Shown here: positions 59,066 to 64,000 of the stretch, piece after piece
How the letters are laid out: the number at the start of each line of letters is the position of its first letter
How positions within the stretch are numbered: the stretch's first letter is position 1
NCBI RefSeq assembly: GCF_023229695.1
Contig: NZ_JALNYS010000007.1
Span: forward strand, 91,999-155,998
Length of the DNA: 64,000 nt
Source: Sulfuricurvum sp.
GTDB taxonomy: Bacteria > Campylobacterota > Campylobacteria > Campylobacterales > Sulfurimonadaceae
Direction of reading: 5' to 3'
Position numbers and translations under genes: made by a program
The notes under the pieces: model-generated
The model's database searches: none
What the model saw: only the letters and a program-made list of their open reading frames with translations
What the model was told of the DNA's origin: nothing

Positions 59066-61057
59066 CTAAAAATTTTCTTCTAAAAGATGATCGAAGCGGA
59101 TCTCTTTGACATAGCTATCCAAGGAGTCCCCTTTTAGTGCTTTTTGGATTAAATCGGGACGGTATAGGGAGTCATACAATTTATCAAAACGGATAAATCG
59201 TGCTTCTTTGTCAGAACCTTGATTGATATGGTACCCCAGATATTTTGCACCTTTGGCGGATGCATCAAAAAAACCCTCTTTCGTCCATGCAATCCATTCA
59301 TTATCGGTACCGATGAAGAGAGATAGCACGGGCCGTATGGTTTGGTCCTGATGCAATGTAAATCCGAATTTACTCTCATTTTTATCGATTGCAATCGCTG
59401 AAATAATCCCTTCGCTCTTAATTTCGAATAGGTATGTTTTTAAAGGTTTGACATAATTTAACAAAGATGCAACGGAGTTAAATGTTCTGCCGTCAATACT
59501 AAGAATCTTATCGCCACTCTTTAATCCGGAGTTTTTTGCGATCGAGTTCTCCGCAACTGTTGTAATGATTGTATCTGTTTTATGAATATCGTTTAAATTC
59601 CATAGGTTGAGCACCTTGTCGGCACTTCCGCTGATCATCCTATCTCCGTCGATAGCGATATTCCATACTTCGCCCGTGTGTCCGATAAAGTGCGCGATGC
59701 TGTTCCCTTTTGAATCAAAAGCATTTAAAATACCGTCACTTCCGCCGCTGAGGATATATTGATCCCATTTTCCGTACGTATTGTGTCCGAATCCGGTGAG
59801 TGAATTACGGATAATTTGGATTTTGTTCGGTAGAAGCAGCACGGCATCGGCATATCCATTGTCGCCACCGCAGGTATGCGAGAGTCCGGAAGAGTCAATG
59901 ATATTAAAATTTGTCAAATGATCCGATACAAGGCTCATTGTCCTTAAGTCAAACTCTTTTTCGATGGGGCCGTATTCGTTTTTACTTTTTTTTGCCCAGC
60001 TGTTTCCCCATCCGATGCGATTGCCATGGATTCCGACTCTTACAATACTTTTTCCTTTCCCCTCCATCCGGAGTTTTTCTGCCGAAGTAGCGGCATTCCA
60101 GATAATGATCTCATTATTACTTCCGCCGCTGCTTACCGCAGTCGTGTTATCAAGAAAAGAAACGGCTTTTGCAAGGTTGTGATGCTGGTCAAAAGAGACT
60201 ATTTCTTTAAAACGATCGGTTGTGTCGTATACCATTACCTTATTTGGCAAAGCACTGGTACCCACGAGTAGTTTTGCTCCATCAGGACTAAATGCCAGAC
60301 CTCTAGGTTCCGTAGGATTTTGGATCGTGAACAGGAGGTTAAGGCGGGTGTCAAAAATCAAGATTTCACTTCCGATTCCGGAAGAAGCGATGTAGCGAGA
60401 AGATACGGCGATTGAATCGAGTTTGACGGTGTGTTTGTAGGAGTTGATAACTTTTGTTCCGTTATAGAGATTAATGATATTGTCATATCCCGCTGTCACA
60501 AACGAAGTGTTGTCTTTAAGCGGTTGGACGGCCGTGACACTCTGTGAATGGGAATTAAAGCTCACGCGAAGGAGATATATTCCCTGAGGGGCTTCCCATA
60601 CTTTGACGGTACCGTCGGCACTTGCGCTGTACAGATTGCCGTTTTTATCAAAAGAGAGATCGGTGATAACCCCTTGATGCGATTTTAAAACCTGTATCAC
60701 TCTTCCCGAAGCGAAATCGTAAAGACGAATGGTCCCTTTTCCCACCGTCAATTCTCCCGCTTTCCCTCCCATATATCCACCGACTGCTAAGAATTTTTCA
60801 TCAAAACTGAGGGCAACGGCATATATTTTTCCTTCATTCCCTGCTCCGATCTGCCCTAGAATCTTTCGTTCCTCCGCTCCTGTTTTACTATTCCAGATAC
60901 GAATGGTTTTATCATCCGAGCAGGTGATAATTTTATCGTCACGGGTTATGATGATATCGTTAATCTTTTCTTCATGACCGTGAGTATCCACTCTAAGAAG
61001 GGGATCCGAAGCAAAGAGGGCGAGGTTAAAAATGAGGGTAAAAAAAAGCTTTTTCAT
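59066..61057 (-). CDS. Secreted WD40-repeat protein with PDZ domain
   Basis: A 663-residue protein with signal peptide (1-17, FNLALFAS). WD40 repeats fill about 25-490: HGHEEKINDIIITRDDKIIT, IRIWNSKTG, LKSHQGVITDLSFDKNGNLY and FIGHTGEVWNIAIDGDRMIS are clear blades. A PDZ domain follows (about 495-560, SIAKNSGLKSGDKILSIDGR). The C-terminal part (NEWIAWTKEGFFDASAKGAK) matches the module that in other proteins precedes a caspase domain, but no caspase is present here. Function unknown; binding of envelope proteins is likely. Confidence 0.85.
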   Translation of the reverse strand: MKKLFFTLIFNLALFASDPLLRVDTHGHEEKINDIIITRDDKIITCSDDKTIRIWNSKTGAEERKILGQIGAGNEGKIYAVALSFDEKFLAVGGYMGGKAGELTVGKGTIRLYDFASGRVIQVLKSHQGVITDLSFDKNGNLYSASADGTVKVWEAPQGIYLLRVSFNSHSQSVTAVQPLKDNTSFVTAGYDNIINLYNGTKVINSYKHTVKLDSIAVSSRYIASSGIGSEILIFDTRLNLLFTIQNPTEPRGLAFSPDGAKLLVGTSALPNKVMVYDTTDRFKEIVSFDQHHNLAKAVSFLDNTTAVSSGGSNNEIIIWNAATSAEKLRMEGKGKSIVRVGIHGNRIGWGNSWAKKSKNEYGPIEKEFDLRTMSLVSDHLTNFNIIDSSGLSHTCGGDNGYADAVLLLPNKIQIIRNSLTGFGHNTYGKWDQYILSGGSDGILNAFDSKGNSIAHFIGHTGEVWNIAIDGDRMISGSADKVLNLWNLNDIHKTDTIITTVAENSIAKNSGLKSGDKILSIDGRTFNSVASLLNYVKPLKTYLFEIKSEGIISAIAIDKNESKFGFTLHQDQTIRPVLSLFIGTDNEWIAWTKEGFFDASAKGAKYLGYHINQGSDKEARFIRFDKLYDSLYRPDLIQKALKGDSLDSYVKEIRFDHLLEENF

Positions 61058-61204
61058 CCGGTATTTTCTTCTTTAATGGAGGTTACGGTCAAAATCAATG
61101 GCAGTGTTTTTTGAATGCAATGAGTACTTTTTTTGATACGTGACTACTTGTTTTTCGGTTATATCAGAATTTTGTACTCTGCATCATCATGATGGGAAAA
61201 CGGG

Positions 61205-63043
61205 TTAGAACTGATCGCCCCCATTAAACATTCTCTCTTCAAATTCTATGACCCGATTGCGTCCGGTATGCTTCCCTTCGTAGAGGGCTATGTCGGCAAA
61301 TTTAATGACTTTCCAGAGGGAGTCGGCATGTAGCGGGAAGTGTGAGATACCGATACTCAGTGTTTTTTGGAGGCTATCGCTTCCAAATTGAAACTTTTTC
61401 TCATTGAAAACCGTACGGATTTTCTCTGCAATGGCTAATGCTCCCTCCTGGGTGGTGTTGTGGAGCAGGACAAGGAACTCTTCGCCGCCGTAACGGATCG
61501 GAAGATCGGATTTGCGAATACTGTGTTGCAGTATTTCCGCCAATGATTTGATGACGAGATCTCCCGCATCGTGTCCATAGGTGTCATTGACCATTTTGAA
61601 GAAATCGATATCGATCATCAAAACAGCATAGCTCACGTTGGACCGAAGGGCCTGAGCAGCACTTCGATCAATAAACTCTTCTAAAAATCGGCGGTTATAA
61701 AGACGTGTCGCTCCGTCGCGTAATGAAGAGTCTCTGAGCTTGTCCATAAGGGTACGGCTTTCAATAACCGCTTTTGCCGCTTCAAAATAGTTTTTTATAC
61801 TGGGAAGGGCAAGATTCATATTTTCGATCTCCTCGATCCCGTTTGCGGAATATGAGAGGATAAGGGAGAGATCATCATTAATGTTAAAAGGGATACACGT
61901 ATACTCTTTTGTATTGTCACAATGGTTGCATAGATTTGGGAAATCAGTGGAATAGACATCGCTATTGGTGCGGTAGGCGCGACATTCGGTAGGATTGGTA
62001 TCGGCTGCCGGGAGACAGAAACTTTTATGGTCCGTAATGTAGATCAGTTTACGCTCTTTGACGGTTTTATCAACTTCATAAAGGGCAAAATGGGAAAAAT
62101 GAAATTTCTCTTGAAGAACATAAATAAATCGGGCATAAATTGCATCTTTGCTACTGTCCAATTCTATTGTTTTTTTAAATTTATAGACATCGGAAAGTTC
62201 TTTGATGATTGTCCCCGCAGAATTTAGCGGATCGGTACAAGAAATGTTTGAGCGCGATACAAAGGTATTGAGATTGTGTTTAATACCGCCGAAGGTCTCT
62301 TCCATTTTTTCAAAGAGGGTATTCATTTGTTCGGCCACTTCAGAGCCGGCGTCCTTAAGGGTCGTTTTGAAACGAAATGAGAAATCGCCGGTTCGAGCAC
62401 GCTTAATCCCTTGTTGGAGATTTTCAAAAAGCTGCATATAAGGTTTAAAATAGTGATTGGTTACCCAAAGGGCGATAATTAAAAAGACGAGGTTAATCGC
62501 AAATATTTTTCCAATCGTGATAGCACCGGTTTGGCGAATTTCATTTATATTGAATTCCATACTGATAGCACCGAGGACATCACCCTCTTTGGCATTATGG
62601 CAGCTCAGACAATTCGGACTGCCGTAGGCGGTAGCAATATAGGGGATGGTTACCCGTAAAACAGCATTCCGGGTGTCTTCTTGAATCTCACGGATAATAA
62701 CCCCCTCTTTGAGGACTTTTCGGTCGATAGCATCTCGAGGACGTTCATTATCAAGACCCTCGCCGTGTTGATTGACTACTTTGTCTGCACGGACAATCCA
62801 CAACGCCTGCACATCTTTAATATTGGCGATATTGGAAAGGAAGAACTGACGTTTGTCCATTATACCGTTGACCATATGGGCAGTTAGGCCGTCGCGTACG
62901 ATTTCAGCGGTCATTTTTGATTTTTCAATCGCATTATTGTATCCGTATTCACGAAAATTGAGGGCTACGTTAGTAATCGTGGCAACGGCTAGCCCGATAA
63001 GCATCAAGGCGACAATAAATAAAATTTTTCGATTGGTATTCAT
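61205..63043 (-). CDS. Diguanylate cyclase with periplasmic c-type haem sensor
   Basis: A 612-residue membrane protein. Helix 1 is at about 8-28 and helix 2 at about 178-198, and the loop between is periplasmic and carries a haem c site CLSCH (145-149). A HAMP-like linker (about 198-255), a GAF-like domain with several Cys (about 290-430, FCLPAADTNPTECRAYRTN) and a GGDEF domain follow. GGEEF is at 519-523 and RKSD (I-site) lies five residues before it. It would make cyclic di-GMP in response to redox, oxygen or NO at the haem; the ligand is inferred. Confidence 0.92.
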   Translation of the reverse strand: MNTNRKILFIVALMLIGLAVATITNVALNFREYGYNNAIEKSKMTAEIVRDGLTAHMVNGIMDKRQFFLSNIANIKDVQALWIVRADKVVNQHGEGLDNERPRDAIDRKVLKEGVIIREIQEDTRNAVLRVTIPYIATAYGSPNCLSCHNAKEGDVLGAISMEFNINEIRQTGAITIGKIFAINLVFLIIALWVTNHYFKPYMQLFENLQQGIKRARTGDFSFRFKTTLKDAGSEVAEQMNTLFEKMEETFGGIKHNLNTFVSRSNISCTDPLNSAGTIIKELSDVYKFKKTIELDSSKDAIYARFIYVLQEKFHFSHFALYEVDKTVKERKLIYITDHKSFCLPAADTNPTECRAYRTNSDVYSTDFPNLCNHCDNTKEYTCIPFNINDDLSLILSYSANGIEEIENMNLALPSIKNYFEAAKAVIESRTLMDKLRDSSLRDGATRLYNRRFLEEFIDRSAAQALRSNVSYAVLMIDIDFFKMVNDTYGHDAGDLVIKSLAEILQHSIRKSDLPIRYGGEEFLVLLHNTTQEGALAIAEKIRTVFNEKKFQFGSDSLQKTLSIGISHFPLHADSLWKVIKFADIALYEGKHTGRNRVIEFEERMFNGGDQF

Positions 63044-63176
63044 GAAGTAGTGTCCCTCGGAAGTTAGGTGTTTTACAGATATAAAATAACACTGAGAATA
63101 GCTTAATGTTTTTTAAAAAAATATGAAAGCAAAAGAATTTGCCTTCAAAAAGAGCATTTACCCTTTAAATTTTCGT

Positions 63177-64000
63177 TTATTCGACCGTAACACTTTTAGC
63201 AAGGTTGCGCGGCATGTCAACATCGTTGCCCAGACGGATGGCGATTTCCATCGAGAGGAGCTGAAGGACGACCATCATCTCAAAGAATTCAAGCAGGTAA
63301 TCCTCAGCCGGCTGCGTACGGATATGATCATCGGCTTTGTCAAACTCCAGAGGGCTGATCGAACAGATGGTAGAATCACGGGCACTGAGCTCTTCGATAT
63401 TGCTCTTGGTCTTGTCGTAAAGCTTATGCTGCGGAAGCAGGGCGATCGTAAAGAGCTCCGGATCGGCCAGAGCGATGGGACCGTGCTTCATCTCTCCGCT
63501 GGGATACCCTTCGGCATGCAGATAGGTGATCTCTTTGAGCTTTAGTGCCCCCTCAAGTGCGAGAGGGTAAAACACATCCCGTCCGATAAAGAAGAATCCG
63601 TGCCCGTGAAGATACCGCTTGGAGAGGCGGCGAAGCTGTTCGTGGATGTCGTTATCAACCTTCGTCGTTGCCGGAAGGAGACGAAGCAGCTGAATCTGGC
63701 GTTTGATTTCGTCCGTAGGGAGAGTTTTGCGCTCACCGGCAAGAAAAAGGGAGAGCATCCAGAGGACACTTACCTGAGTGGCAAACGCTTTGGTCGACGC
63801 GACCCCTTTTTCAATTCCGGCACGGGTGAGGAGACTCGCATCGGCAAGACGGACCATCGACGAGTTGTCGACATTACAAATCACCATCGTTTTAAGACCG
63901 AAGGCCTTGGCCATCTTAAGACTCTCTAACGTATCGGCCGTTTCACCGCTTTGGCTGATGACGATAAAGAGGGTGTCGGGGGTTAAAAACGGCTCACGAT
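63177..64000 (-). CDS. glmS: Glutamine--fructose-6-phosphate aminotransferase, C-terminal part
   Basis: The last 274 codons of glmS, open to the window edge. Both sugar isomerase (SIS) domains are partly visible: PFLTPDTLFIVISQSGETAD and TLESLKMAKAFGLKTMVICN with DNSSMVRLADASLLTRAGIE, then HGHGFFFIGRDVFYPLALEG and ALKLKEITYLHAEGYPSGEM. The end RNLAKSVTVE is the universal GlmS C-terminus. It makes glucosamine-6-phosphate for the cell wall. The glutaminase half lies beyond the window. Confidence 0.97.
   Translation of the reverse strand, partial: REPFLTPDTLFIVISQSGETADTLESLKMAKAFGLKTMVICNVDNSSMVRLADASLLTRAGIEKGVASTKAFATQVSVLWMLSLFLAGERKTLPTDEIKRQIQLLRLLPATTKVDNDIHEQLRRLSKRYLHGHGFFFIGRDVFYPLALEGALKLKEITYLHAEGYPSGEMKHGPIALADPELFTIALLPQHKLYDKTKSNIEELSARDSTICSISPLEFDKADDHIRTQPAEDYLLEFFEMMVVLQLLSMEIAIRLGNDVDMPRNLAKSVTVE

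Overview
The window is a chromosomal segment of a Campylobacterota bacterium (formerly Epsilonproteobacteria). Gene order and style point to a free-living, sulfur-oxidising member near Sulfuricurvum or Sulfurimonas; that genus-level guess is inference. Lineage markers are hobA (a DnaA-binding initiator factor found only in this phylum) in the lysC-hobA-holB-folP block, an HP1021/Cj1608-type orphan regulator beside a fused ispDF, a peb4-like chaperone near fba, and a SorAB sulfite dehydrogenase. No rRNA, tRNA, CRISPR array or intact insertion sequence was found.

Layout. 1-5 kb: an unrecognised partial gene, a GNAT, a PAS-GGDEF diguanylate cyclase, a cytochrome P460-like protein, tag, an ABC ATPase and a helix-hairpin-helix protein. 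5-8.5 kb: a nitroreductase / Fe-alcohol dehydrogenase / old yellow enzyme operon, divergent from an HxlR regulator, with a readable promoter and twin operators. 8.5-14.4 kb: dprA-like, sorBA, queA, tatCB, hemW. 14.5-21.3 kb: rppH, lysC, hobA, holB, folP, an antiporter, motAB. 21.3-30 kb: cyclophilin, msrB, a degenerate NERD/helicase-like protein, HU, an XRE regulator, a coiled-coil protein paired with a class III cyclase-like protein, pyk, cmoA, nth. 30-35 kb: two tandem cytoplasmic hybrid histidine kinases and a periplasmic chaperone. 35-41 kb: a RelE-type toxin-antitoxin pair beside a transposase remnant, then fba, an M23 peptidase, a cupin, aroK and hisD. 41.6-49.3 kb: a seven-gene operon for an exported molybdopterin enzyme of unknown substrate. 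49.3-52 kb: a KdpE-like regulator and a CPA2 antiporter fused to a histidine kinase. 52-59 kb: pgpA, an ATP-sulfurylase-like protein without its sulfate-binding motif, the orphan regulator, ispDF, thiC and mrp. 59-64 kb: a WD40-PDZ protein, a haem-c-bearing diguanylate cyclase and the end of glmS.

The genes fit a respiratory lifestyle. Periplasmic sulfite oxidation (SorAB) and the unknown molybdoenzyme both need Tat export, and tatBC is present. Signalling is dense: two GGDEF proteins, three kinases, two response regulators and one cyclase-like protein.

The most unusual items are the antiporter-kinase fusion, the molybdoenzyme operon with its degenerate shikimate-dehydrogenase-like protein, the divergent sulfurylase-like protein, and a family of hairpin-rich intergenic repeats at five loci. 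Two full-length copies of that repeat, in tandem, have near-perfect terminal inverted repeats and look like miniature mobile elements.
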